DNA of 64,000 nt, from contig NC_135551.1 in NCBI RefSeq assembly GCF_964340395.1, forward strand, positions 1,200,001-1,264,000. The letters are read 5' to 3'. A program made the position numbers and the translations under genes. Under the pieces are notes generated by a model, which worked only from the letters and a program-made list of their open reading frames with translations, was not told the DNA's origin and searched no databases. Within the stretch, counting starts at the first letter, position 1. Each line of letters starts with the position of its first letter. The DNA comes from Glandiceps talaboti. Lineage: Eukaryota > Hemichordata > Enteropneusta > Spengelidae. Positions 37,163 through 47,830 of this stretch are shown piece by piece.

Positions 37163-37600
37163 AGCTATTTTTGGGTCAAAAAATATAAACTCCAAAACTA
37201 CTGGGCAGATTGGCCTGAAATTTGAAATTTCTTAAAAGCATTATTCTGCAGATTTTCTGTAAAACATTTTGGCCCCAGCAACAATGACGATGCTCATAGC
37301 AACAACCAAATGACAGTGTGTTTTGGTCAAATAACAACATCATCATCAAAAAATGTATGCAAATGTCCTTAGCAACCATGACCATGCCCATAGCAACAGC
37401 CAAACGGTGGTGTTTTTTTACAAAGATAACAGGGATTTTTTAGACAAGTGAACAAACATTTTTAAAGTGTATGCAAATGAACCTAGCAACAAGAGTACGC
37501 CCATAGCAACACCCAAATGATCTCTTTTATTGGAAAGATAACAACGGGAATTAGTAGATAAATAAACATTTAAAAAAATATGCAAATATTCAGTCAATTA
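37163..37600 (+). repeat. Family B copy 2 with CATAGCAAC modules
   Basis: Opens with tttgggtcaaaaaatataaa, ctccaaaactactgggcaga and ttggcctgaaatttg, matching family B. It then carries about 110-bp modules containing cctagcaacc/a, 'gcccatagcaaca' and 'aaagataac', each near an ATGCAAAT octamer (37357-37364, 37471-37478, 37580-37587). It starts exactly where the reverse-transcriptase remnant stops. Confidence 0.75.
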
Positions 37601-38344
37601 TAAAGTTGTCCTACAATGCCATTGGCACAAAATTTCATACAATCTTATACATCACGCTACCATGACTGGTGGCAATCCCCTGAAAACATCCATTGCGGGG
37701 AATGAGTCATCTCTGATGGCTGCGTGTAGTCCATGTATTGATCTCGCCTGAATACTATCTGTCACATCGGTTCATTCAAAGGAATCTTTTATGATTCTTC
37801 GAGGTTAATGAATCTAGAACTGTGATACTGTCGAACTTCAAAGATTGTCTGTGATGAGGTGAATATTAGAACAAATTAGGTGTAATGGTTGGCAAAACAG
37901 TGTCATCATTTTTACCCCAAGCTCAGAGAAGTTGCTTGTCTGTGCCTCAAGTTAATACCTATGCCATGGCGGTTCATATTGCTACGATTGCTCATTGTAT
38001 TGTCGACATGTCTCCTTTCATACTGATAAAACACTCTATCTATGTTCTTATCAAACAAAACTGATCAGATAGAATGCTTCTTTTGTTTTAAAGGAACTTA
38101 TAACCGTCAACGCCATTGCCTTTAGCCAACGGACATGGTGCAGACTGCTTTTTGCTATGCTCTTTATTTGTGAACACAACATTTCCTTCATGTAATGACA
38201 CCCAAAATTAGCACTATAGTCTTATACGATTTCCGGTAAAGTATTCAAGGCATCGAACATGCAAACACAAATTTCCTTGGAACAAACAGAACAATGAGAT
38301 CATTTCTAATTCACAATATATTTCTAACATTTGAATTATATAAC
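37601..38344. other. Non-coding, no gene recognised
   Basis: No gene recognised. Sequence such as 'ttgtcctacaatgccattggc' near 37605 recurs as 'ttgtgctacaacaccattgg' near 38845 after the other module block, showing that the family B neighbourhood was duplicated. Confidence 0.45.
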
Positions 38345-38405
38345 AGGCCGGGGGGGGGGGGCAAACGGCCAGGGGACAAAAGACCGAGGGCAACGGGCCT
38401 GCTTC
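38345..38405 (-). repeat. G run and TTGCCC phrase repeat, inverted copy
   Basis: A run of about 12 G at 38346-38357 and phrases which on the minus strand read gtttgcccc, ggtcttttgtcccc and cgttgccctcgg. It resembles 30511-30600 in the opposite orientation. Confidence 0.55.
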
Positions 38406-38409
38406 CATG

Positions 38410-38845
38410 TACATGAACATGATGATCCCATCGCTGCTATGCAAATTAGGTCTAAAAATCACAATATTGGTCAAAAAATTCTATCTTGAAAACTACACAC
38501 AATGAATGGGACTGAAACTTAGTTGGGATGTTTCTGGAGGTGTTATTCTGCAGTTATTGTTCAAAATATTTTGACACACCAGGTCCTAGCGACCATGGCC
38601 ATGCCCTTAGCAACAGTGAAATGATAATGCGCATTACAAAGATAGCACCAGGGATTGGTAGGTAAGTGAATAGTGAATAAAAATGAATGCAAATATGCCT
38701 AGCAACAGGCCCACACTCATAGCAACAACGAAGAATGGTGTATTTCATATAAATAATTAATAGGCAGGCAAATAAACATTTAAAAAATGTAAGCAAATAT
38801 GCCTAGCAACAAGCCCACGCCCATAGCAACAGCCAAATACAGTTG
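38410..38845 (+). repeat. Family B copy 3 with CATAGCAAC modules
   Basis: Contains tatgcaaattaggtctaaaa, attggtcaaaaaattctatc, then cctagcgaccatggccatgc, cctagcaacaggcccacac and cctagcaacaagcccacgcc modules. Octamers ATGCAAAT lie at 38439-38446 and 38687-38694; a third position has decayed to AAGCAAAT. Confidence 0.75.
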
Positions 38846-40135
38846 TGCTACAACACCATTGGTGCTATTTTTTCTCCTGAGTCAATGGTAGGCTGGCATT
38901 TATACCAGCTATTGAATGATGTATCACAACTAAATGGTAAGGCGGATTCGGTAATATTTCCAGCAATTCACTTAAGGCGTTCTGCTTTCATGCTTTCACT
39001 TAAGGAGTTCTGCTTTCATGATGTTTGATGGCAAACATCAGAGAAATGTCAAAGACAAAAAGTCTTGAAATCCCTTCTTCTGCTCATTCTGGGGGCAGGA
39101 AATTCACTCTGATTATGATTGGGTCAAACCCCAAAGTATGGGTTCTGTTTGGATACTGTTTTAATAGTTAAAACTCTGAACATGTAACTGAAACCAAGTC
39201 TTGGGTCAAAGTCCAAGCATGGCTGTAGCCATGTGTACAGCACAGTAGTGTGAATATGTTGAAAGCTTTGGCTAAATATTGGTGTAGTGAATTCTAATGG
39301 TAAATACTTGGATCCGAATGTGAATCCAAAAATAAAATTCAGTCAATACCTGACCTGGCCTGACCTAGTTTGGCCTGCATCTGGCCTGTACCTGTGTTTT
39401 GTATCAACCACAGAGTGATGGAACTTTCACCATGATATAGTAACAATGTAGGCTGGTAGCCTATCAAAACAAGGGCAGACTACAGGTATGAGTTACGTTT
39501 TGTCTTTCTTATCAGGTCGTAACATTTTGTCTTTCTTATCTGGTCGCCGTGAAATTCAATTACCGGTGATTTAGGCAACGCTTCTTTTCTATTGAACGGA
39601 AAATCAAAGGTTTGTTTATGTGTGGACTCTTATTGAAAGAGAAACATTTTGCAAGAAACAGGTCAGAAACGGGTATTGTTGCGAGGTGGATTACGAGCTC
39701 AGTCATTGTCTCAGGTAGGCTGGAAGGGTCTTCTTTGTTTCAAGCATATGCCGAAAGTTACCTAGTGACATGTTGCTCTTGGCAACCATCGATTTTCTAT
39801 TCCAACACTGCATCACCGGTAAAGGTCAAAGATCCGAATGTGTAATCTTTGAGCGGAAGCGGACATTTTTGCGAAAACAGTTTGAAAATCGAGCGAGATT
39901 TAGTTGAGTTATTGCCTTTTAAAACTTACTTGTTAGGAACGGTCATAATGATTATATATTGAGCATATTTGAGTGAAAAATGCAGAAATATGGAAAACAT
40001 ATGCACTGTATGGCAAAATCTGACGATACGCCATTGCTCTGTAGTATTAAAGCCACGCTCTGGGATTTTTGTCACAAAAATCGATACGTCATTCAGTAGT
40101 CGTAACATTTCTAATATTTACACAAGTAAGGTTTA
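38846..40135. other. Non-coding with two small direct duplications
   Basis: 'cacttaaggcgttctgcttt' is repeated with one change about 33 bases later (38958-39020), and 'ttttgtctttcttatc' is repeated around 39497-39542. A stretch rich in 'tggcctg' and 'tgacctg' lies near 39350. The 77-codon frame 39612-39845 has no domain. No gene recognised. Confidence 0.45.
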
Positions 40136-40209
40136 GGGAGTCGTCATTATTTATGACGGGGGGGGGGTGGGTTCGGAGATGTTCCATTAAGACATCCATC
40201 CATACATAC

Positions 40210-40240
<31 letters not shown>

Positions 40241-40978
40241 CATACATACATACATACATACATACATACATACATACATGCACGCATGCATACATACATA
40301 CACACACACACACACACATGCACACATGCACACATACATACATACATACATACATACATACATACATACATGCATGCATGCATACACACACACATACATA
40401 CATACATACATACATACATACATACATACATACATACATACATACATACATACAGACAATACATACATACACACACACACATACATACATACATACATAC
40501 ATACATACATACATACATACATACATACATACATACACTCATACATACATACATACATACATACATACATACATACATACATACATACAAACAAACAAAC
40601 AAACCCAAATTAAATTTCCTCATAACATGATGGATGTAGCTTATTTCAAAAGGAAGAGGTAACAATGAATGCAGCTAATTCCAAAAGTAGTTAGTAAAAT
40701 TGGAAATTAGGCCATATAAGTTGAATTAAGGTTGAGGGAGCCAGGTGTGGGTGAGTACCCCCTCTCGCCCTGGAGATTTTTGAAATTCAAGGACTAAAAC
40801 AATGCTTTCTGGTGCTATTTTAACATGTCAAGGTAGAAATAATACTACATGAAATTTGAGAAGCCCCCCTTTCACGCCCCAGTTTTTGAGTAACCCCCTT
40901 TCAGTTTTCAGTTTTTGAGTGACCCCCCCCCTCTATTCCTCCGACTCCCCCAGGTCATAAATAATGACGGCTCCCTTA
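40136..40978. mobile_element. TIR-bearing element containing a (CATA)n tract
   Basis: The left end gggagtcgtcattatttatg then acgggggg is the near reverse complement of the right end cccccaggtcataaataatg then acggctccc (about 28 bases). The 843-bp interior holds a 410-bp CATA tract and 'ctctcgccctggagattttt', with C-rich phrases toward the right end. No protein. This fits a non-autonomous DNA transposon. Confidence 0.65.
40193..40603. repeat. (CATA)n microsatellite with CACA and CATG interruptions
   Basis: About 410 bp of CATA with CACACA and ATGCATGC patches, ending in (CAAA)n. Six overlapping open frames of 111-197 codons across it are repeat translations. Confidence 0.97.
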
Positions 40979-41760
40979 GGGAGCCTTCAGTAATTACAAG
41001 GGGGAGGGCCGGGGAAATGGGGGGTCACCTTTTACAAATCGGCTCTCGGAGGAGGGCCATATTTTAGAAAACTGGCTGGGGGTGGGGATGGGTGGGTCAC
41101 ATTTTGCATTGATAAACTGTATTGTCTAACGTAACATTATTTTGTAATTTTGGCATCTTTGCATAGTTGTATGCAAACTCCATGTAATGCAATACAGCCA
41201 GTAGGTACACACTTAGTGACCCCTCAAAAATTAATATTATTTTGATTGTTGACACTGTACTTTGCATTGCTAAAAACTATGTGTATTAGGTACTCAAAAC
41301 ATGTTTCACTTTTATCATAGTATCCTTGTAATCATGGTAATAGACAGCCCAATGATGCCTTAAATTATGACTTCAATTATGGCTTAGGGTTAGGTATCAT
41401 ATTATCATACCATATCATCAATTAGCTGCTGACAACCATGTGGCATATAGTGAACAGTGTCTTCATATAAATATAATGTGGTGGTAGTAGTAGTTGGGGA
41501 AATAACCAATGCTTTTAACATTTTCATTGTGGTGGCAGCGATGGGATTGATTCCTTTAAACCTCAGTTTAAACCAACGATTTTGGGAGTTGTGTCCTTTT
41601 CCATGTCTGACAGCATTTAAACAATGTTTTTGAAATATTTTAACAAGGGGAGGGTCATATTTCAGAGAAAGGAAATTGCGGTATGGTCACTTTTTAGCTC
41701 TAAGTCAACAGAATTCGGGGACGTCACATTTTACACGTGAATTTACAATTATTGTCTATC
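40976..41760 (+). repeat. G-rich interspersed repeat sequence next to the TIR element
   Basis: Begins agggagccttcagtaattac then aagggggagggcc, a diverged form of the TIR of the neighbouring element, and continues with gggtcaccttttacaaatc and gggtgggtcacattttgc. A related phrase (aaggggagggtcatatttca, gacgtcacattttacac) returns at 41645-41735. The two may be ends of one related element of about 760 bp. Non-coding. Confidence 0.5.
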
Positions 41761-42524
41761 GCTATGATTGTTGTACATGTATTTTAGCGAGGGAATATGT
41801 AAAGCATGCCTGAGATACTCAACACAAAACCCATGTCATGTACAAACTGTTGATATGTTCAAATTTCTCACGACATTCGTCAGTCGGACGACATCCAATT
41901 CATGTATTTGTGGTCGATTTTGATACGGGAATACTCGTTATTTGTTTACAACAATATGGAGTCAATTGGAAACCCGGGATTAGAAACATTGCGTTCACTG
42001 TTTATATGCAGGGATTGTATTTAATCCGTATGTCAATACAATATCCCGGTAAAATGATAATAAACAATCTATCTGTTTATTATGTATGATTTTGTCAATG
42101 TATGCGAGAATATGTTGAACCCAGGCAGATTCAAACATTTGAAAGTTATTTCCATGACAATAGAGTAATGTTTACTTGTGATTATTTCGAACAATGCGAG
42201 AGGGTCCGTTGCTGATTAGTTTCTGTGCAGCAATCAATGATTAGTCTATGGGAAGAGATGTGTGAAAAACGCTGTGCAAATTGTCTCTTTGGTACAAGGT
42301 AAATACCGTCCTCAGACTCATATGTGTCCTTGGAAGGTATATAGTACATGTACGTGAACTGTGGTATTGTTTGCGACCTTAGGCTACACAGTAGATGGGA
42401 ATAATTGCCAATTAGTGCAAGCCTTGTCCTTATCTTCAATTTATAAAGATGTTACCTTGAAAAATCAGTATTATATTACACCTAGAGTTATTTCACCTCC
42501 CGTTAGAGGAGTTTATGTTATGAT

Positions 42525-42525
<1 letters not shown>
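41761..42525. other. Non-coding, no gene recognised
   Basis: Frames at 41838-42089 (plus) and 42182-42439 (minus) are under 90 codons without domains. Nothing else recognised. Confidence 0.4.
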
Positions 42526-42571
<46 letters not shown>

Positions 42572-43290
42572 GGCTGGCTGTCTGTCTGTCTGTCTGTCTG
42601 TATGTATGTGTTTCTGTATGTATGTATGTATGTATGTATGTATGTATGTATGTATGTATGTATGTATGTATGTATGTATGTATGTATGTATGTGTGTCTG
42701 TCTGTCTGTCTGTCCATGGACATGATATCTCAAAAACTACTGCATTGATTCTAATGAAACATCTTCCATCACAAGATCACAATCACAAGAACTGACTAGA
42801 TTTTGATAAACATCCAATGAACATTAATTAGTAATTTACGTAATTGATGAGGCTATATGTTAAGAATGCACACTTCAAATTCATGTATTAACAATAACAT
42901 GGCGCATATGTTGTATATAGTTTGTTAATGTAGCTTATTAAGAATTTGCATAACTAACTTGTTGTAATTTAGGCTATATCTTTAGGATGCAAGCTTCAAA
43001 TTTCATATAATTTGGTACATATATCAATCATAACAATGCACACATATCCTATGAGGCCTGCTGGCATTGCTATTACTTTTAATGATCAATTTGCCTTATT
43101 AATTATTTTCGGTGATTAAGCTATACCTTAAGAATGCACACTTCAAATTCCAGATAATTTGGCACATACTTCAACCATGACAAAGCATACATATTTTTCG
43201 ATAATTAAGCAATATAACTATGCAAGCTCCAAATTTCATATAGTTTCATATAATTTATTTTCCAATTAAGGGGTACATCATGTATAATAC
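42526..43290 (+). mobile_element. Interspersed repeat family A, copy 2 (longest)
   Basis: Head of (CTGT)n, (GTAT)n, (CTGT)n at 42527-42713, then ccatggacatgatatctcaa, a linker, and about four tandem subunits marked by cttcaaattcatg (near 42868), cttcaaatttcatataattt (near 42990), cttcaaattccagataattt (near 43141) and ctccaaatttcatatag (near 43225). Each subunit carries a ggctatat/agctata phrase upstream. The open frame at 42361-42795 is mostly microsatellite. No coding capacity. Confidence 0.8.
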
Positions 43291-44404
43291 CTATAGCTCA
43301 GAAGTTCAAAATTTTGCATTTCAACAATACAATGTGTGTAGGATCAAAAATATATGCTTTTGCCCTGAGGAGAGGTATTCAGTTTAAATCTGGTTTAATT
43401 TATCTTTTATACTTTTTTGTTCATTTAGATTCATTTGATTCATTTCACTACAAAAAGGGTAAAACATGTACATCTTACATATATAAAGTTTGGTTGTCGG
43501 CCAGGTGGACACGCACTCAATTAATTTCTCTTTCAAATACGTATACAATCAAATACGTATACAATTTTACGTAGATCATAGTAGATCATAGCTGTAGTAT
43601 TTATACATATACTATATCGTCCAAACGACAAGGAACTTTGCTTTGGTAGTTAACATACCATTGCTTCAGCTTTAGACTTTGAAAACGTGTGAATGTGTTA
43701 TTCTAGATCTGGTCAAGATGGCGCGAAGCATATTATGACAAACCCGAAAATATTTGCAATTGTGTACAGATCTGTGACGTGTATGAACTCGAAACTAGTG
43801 GAAGTAGTTGACATATACATATAGTATCATTGAGAGTTATTGAATGAGATCTTGTGGAGTCTTGGTCGTTAGGCCTTTAATAGGCTCACTGAATGCGGTA
43901 GTTGGGTTCTCAAGTTGATCTTGGATTCCAGTCATTGAAATGGGTACAACGAAAAATCCTGTAAAATCCTAACGATTACTGGTCATTTACCTTCTATCAA
44001 AGATATCCAGACAAGCACTTAAGCACAATATAAATACATCTCTGCTTAGGAGGATGGGCAAGGGGGTCCCCCGGTACAATTTAAGGGGGAAAAATAAGTA
44101 ACGAATAACGAACTACGAAGACAGAATTTCAATTTTTACATTTACATGAAAAAAATACAATTTACCAATTATGGTGAAAATAAAATGAAGTTTACACTTT
44201 ACAAATTATAAGTGGAAAGTTGGTGGAAGGGCATTCTAATTTGATAAGTGTAGGAGTTTACTGATATTGTAACTCATGACAAATATATAAATGATGGGAT
44301 AACTAGTCAGTTTATCCTTGCATTATTGATACAATGTTTTGAGTGATCGTCTGTTGAAATTGTTTTTATGAGGGGAGATATAGGCAATTATATTAACAGG
44401 AGGT
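43291..44404. other. Non-coding, no gene recognised
   Basis: Two short direct duplications (tacgtatacaatc near 43537-43563; gtagatcata near 43572-43590). 'gggggtcccccgg' lies near 44055. No gene recognised. Confidence 0.4.
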
Positions 44405-44643
44405 AGAATAATAAACGAAGTGACGAGGGATCGGAGCGAGCGGGAGGGCGATACCCCTCCCGGCCTCGAAAGGTTTTTGAAATTTTGGAAGAACCAAAAG
44501 TATGCGCGATGGTGCTATATTGATTTGCCAGCTGATTTAAAATACGTAGTTATGACCACAATAAAAGTATTGCTTATTAAATCGATAAAACAGAAAAATG
44601 TGATTGTATTATCATAGACCCACACGAAATTTCGTGTAGGGTC
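44405..44643. repeat. GC-rich repeat remnant and a 27-base palindrome
   Basis: The segment 44418-44490 (cgagggatcggagcgagcgg, gagggcgatacccctcccgg, gtttttgaaattttgg) contrasts with its AT-rich flanks and reads as part of a dispersed repeat. At 44617-44643, gacccacacgaaatttcgtg then tagggtc folds on itself with two mismatched bases. Confidence 0.5.
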
Positions 44644-45439
44644 AATGGTATTGCATAGTACATGTGTATTTTGTATGCCTTACCACTCATATCAGTATCG
44701 AAACAGAAAACTGCATATATATGCACATATTTGGAACAGGTGGCCCCCCGGGGGGGTGTCAGATATGAAATAATGATGCGCAACCCAGTGTTAAACGATT
44801 TCCCATTAAAACCACATTGAGCTGTACAATATTAATACATGTACAGTTACTGAAATTTAACTAGCAATTTACAGTCTACCATATTTGGAACGACATCCAT
44901 CCTCCTTTTTAGTAAAACTTTGCAAAACTTATAACATTAAATGTCTGCATCATGATCCCATGACATGCCGACGATTAGATTAATAACATGAATACTCTAT
45001 TTCCACTAATTAAAGGTTAATAAACAACTGAAACTATAAAAACAATTGAGTAAACAACAAAATAAATTTGAGCAGACGTGGAAATGAGGAGCAAAAATAG
45101 TCGAAAAAAACCCCAATTAATCGAGTTTGACCTCACCCGACGAAGAAAATTAGACAATATATACAAATGTACAGCAAGATGTCATCTATTATTGGCTTAG
45201 GAGGTACTTCTTGAAGTCTGTTTTACACTTATTCCGACAACAGGTATCTATTTTATATATGAAGGATTTGAATTGCAAATTTTAGCACCAGTAAATTTTG
45301 TGCAGAATTGACCAAAACTATTTTTTGTATTTGGTGAAGTAAACATCATTTCGTTCTTGTTGCTCAGTGTCATGAGAATGACTAAATTTGGAGAGAAAAA
45401 TTGAAAAGTGTGGTAGAACCATTACTTTGGGCACAACAA
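44644..45439. other. Non-coding, no gene recognised
   Basis: A C/G palindrome (ccccccggggggg) lies near 44745. 'accaaaactattttttgtat' near 45312 resembles the right end of the element at 35420-35768. No gene recognised. Confidence 0.4.
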
Positions 45440-45585
45440 TTCCTATTTGATAATCCCATTCAAGTTGCTTAAATTTGTTTCTTTCCTTTCCACAACTTTG
45501 CGCTTTGGGCTTGGATTCGATTCCCCAAAAAGCACATTGTATCAAGACACTTGTAGAATTCTCACCACTGAGCTATTTTTTTTGC
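45440..45585 (-). mobile_element. tRNA-like SINE head (candidate)
   Basis: On the minus strand the sequence starts gtgcaaaaaaaatagctcag then tggtgagaattct, containing a good RNA polymerase III A box (TAGCTCAGTGG). Near 45512-45523 it has gaatcgaatcc, close to the B-box consensus GGTTCGAATCC with two changes. Spacing suits a tRNA. The acceptor and T stems do not pair well, so it is a SINE or tRNA pseudogene and not a working tRNA. It lies just upstream of the 45-bp satellite. Confidence 0.5.
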
Positions 45586-45616
45586 ACGATTCTGGGTATA
45601 CGCACACAGTGCATTG

Positions 45617-46290
45617 CCTCTGTGTATGCTAGTATTTGGGACTGTCGCGGTTTATAGTGTTGCTTTGTGTATGCTAGTATTTGGGACTGTCGCGGTTTAT
45701 AGTGTTGCTCTGTGTATGCTAGTATTTGGGACTGTCGCGGTTTATAGTGTTGCTTTGTGTCACGTTTTATAGTGTTGCTTTGTGTATGCTAGTATTTGGG
45801 ACTGTCGTGGTTTATAGTGTTGCTCTGTGTATGCTAGTATTTGGGACTGTCGCGGTTTATAGTGTTGCTTTGTGTATGCTAGTATTTGGGACTGTCGTGG
45901 TTTATAGTGTTGCTCTGTGTATGCTAGTATTTGGGACTGTCGCGGTTTATAGTGTTGCTCTGTGTATGCTAGTATTTGGGACTGTCGCGGTTTATAGTGT
46001 TGCTTTGTGTATGCTAATATTTGGGACTGTCGCGGTTTATAGTGTTGCTCTGTGTATGCTAGTATTTGGGACTGTCGCGGTTTATAGTGTTGCTTTGTGT
46101 ATGCTAGTATTTGGGACTGTCACGTTTTATAGTGTTGCTCTGTGTATGCTAATATTTGGGACTGTCGCGGTTTATAGTGTTGCTTTGTGTATGCTAGTAT
46201 TTGGGACTGTCGCGGTTTATAGTGTTGCTCTGTGTATGCTAGTATTTGGGACTGTCGCGGTTTATAGTGTGAGTGTTGCTTTGTGTCACG
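45617..46290 (+). repeat. 45-bp satellite, about 14 copies
   Basis: The unit is tgtgtatgctagtatttggg then actgtcgcggtttatagtgttgctt. Variants are gtcgtgg, gtcacgt, gctaata, and t/c alternation at the last base; two partial units read tgtcacgttt. Because 45 is divisible by three and the unit has no stop in one frame, a 219-codon frame (45726-46385) stays open with a 15-residue hydrophobic repeat (GTVAVYSVALCMLVF). Substitutions change residues freely, so I do not call a gene. Confidence 0.95.
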
Positions 46291-46890
46291 TTTTTAGACT
46301 TCCAATCATTGTCTTTATTTCTTTTGTTGAATCCTTCAAATATGATGGTACAATTACGGTACAGTTTTATGTATTTTTCTTTTAAGTGTACGAAAAGTTG
46401 TGCTTTTTACGGATTACAGACAAAATAAACAGTTGATTAACGCAGTACACCGACCATTCAATTACGATTTTACTACGTTTTACAATTTACGAAAATTGAA
46501 ATGGCCCGATTACAAAGTACGAAAATAGCCCGGCTAAAATGGTCAAAGTAATACTCTTATCTTTGAAAATACAACAATTTTCAATTAGATTGTTGCCTGG
46601 TACAAACTCCTCTATATGCAAACATGCAATAAGTGAAACCTAGTGACATGGCCATTGATAGCAGTCTGTTGCTTTGCTAAGGAAGGGGGTGATGACTATG
46701 ATATATAATTTAAATACCTCACTATGGTTAAAATGTTAAATTGCATACAGAGGAGTTTGTACGGAATTCTGGGTCAATGCCCGGCATTTAGTTATCTTTT
46801 AGTGTAGAGCGTATATTGCTACATTTGTACTTAGCTGGATTCGTGTGATATTTTCTTGGAAAAACAACCAACTGTGCAATAACACGTGTC
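46291..46890. other. Non-coding, no gene recognised
   Basis: Sequence with 'ttacgaaaattgaaatggcc' and 'tacaaagtacgaaaatagcc' phrases. No gene or named repeat recognised. Confidence 0.4.
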
Positions 46891-46904
46891 CCTGTGGGTT
46901 TGTT

Positions 46905-47200
46905 GGGTTCTTGGTCGTGACGTTCTAAGATTCGTCTCATGAGGATTCTTGGTCGTAGACCTCTCATGACGATTCTTGGTCGTAGACCTCTCATGAGGAT
47001 TCTTGGTCGTAGACCTCATATTAATTGAATATGATAGGCCGAGTTGCTTGTTTGTGGATAGACCCATTGAATGGGGTGCATCGGGTTCTTGGTCATTTAT
47101 GTCAGACTCATCGAACGGCTTCACAGTGCACAGTTGCTTGTTTGTGGATCCCAGAATCATTGAATTGGATGTGCTAGGTTCTTGGCCATCTATCTAAGGA
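46905..47200. repeat. 27-bp tandem repeat and a second local duplication
   Basis: Catgaggattcttggtcgta then gacctct is repeated three times (about 46938-47020). Next to it, gttgcttgtttgtggat, cattgaat and ggttcttgg(t/c)cat occur twice about 90 bases apart (47040-47190). Small open frames here are translations of the repeats. Confidence 0.85.
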
Positions 47201-47280
47201 ATGAATATAATTAACTGGGGGCAGGGGGGGGGGGCGTCGAGGAGAAAATGGGGAGGCACGAAACACATTTGGGGTACGAA

Positions 47281-47830
47281 GGGGCGACCTTGAAAATCGT
47301 GATGGTCTGAAGGGAGGGGGGGGGGGGGGGTTCCGCGTAATATTTTGCTCATGATTTGAACCAAATTTAACCCCAAGAGAAATTATTTACCAAGTACATT
47401 TCTTAAACCTATATTGGGTGACTGCCAGAGAATGGTGATATTGTCTCTTGAGGGTACTGTAGACAAGTATTCTATGGCTGTCAATAGTGTGTATGGTCCG
47501 AAATGGTATGTGTCGTCATTTTCAAAAGAGTGTTCACCGTGGAAGGGGATACCCCCACACACCGTGTAATTGTATAATTATATAAAAATCTCAGTACCCG
47601 GGGGGGGGGGGGGGGCTATAAAATGTTTGGTTCATTCTTGGGTTCACAGAATGAGGTTACTTGCTAAATCAGGTTCTTGGGCTTGGAAGTCAAATAAGAG
47701 CACTTTTAGAATGAAGATTTGCTTGATTGGAGTATAAAATAAAAGAGAAAGAAATTAAAGAGAAACAGCGATTTGTGGTTTTGTATGTGTTGACATCAAA
47801 AGTAAGAATGCACACTATATGGATGAATGT
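47281..47830. repeat. Spacer block, copy 1 of 3
   Basis: A 550-bp non-satellite block starting ggggcgaccttgaaaatcgt, with two G runs (47316-47330 and 47600-47615), 'ccgcgtaatattttgctcat', 'accgtggaaggggatacccc' and ending gcacactatatggatgaatg. The same block recurs at 49139 and 51271. No coding capacity. Confidence 0.95.

Noticed and set aside
45500-45590. Functional tRNA gene on the minus strand
   Set aside because: The A box is good but the B box has two changes, and acceptor and T stems do not pair; kept only as a SINE-like head.
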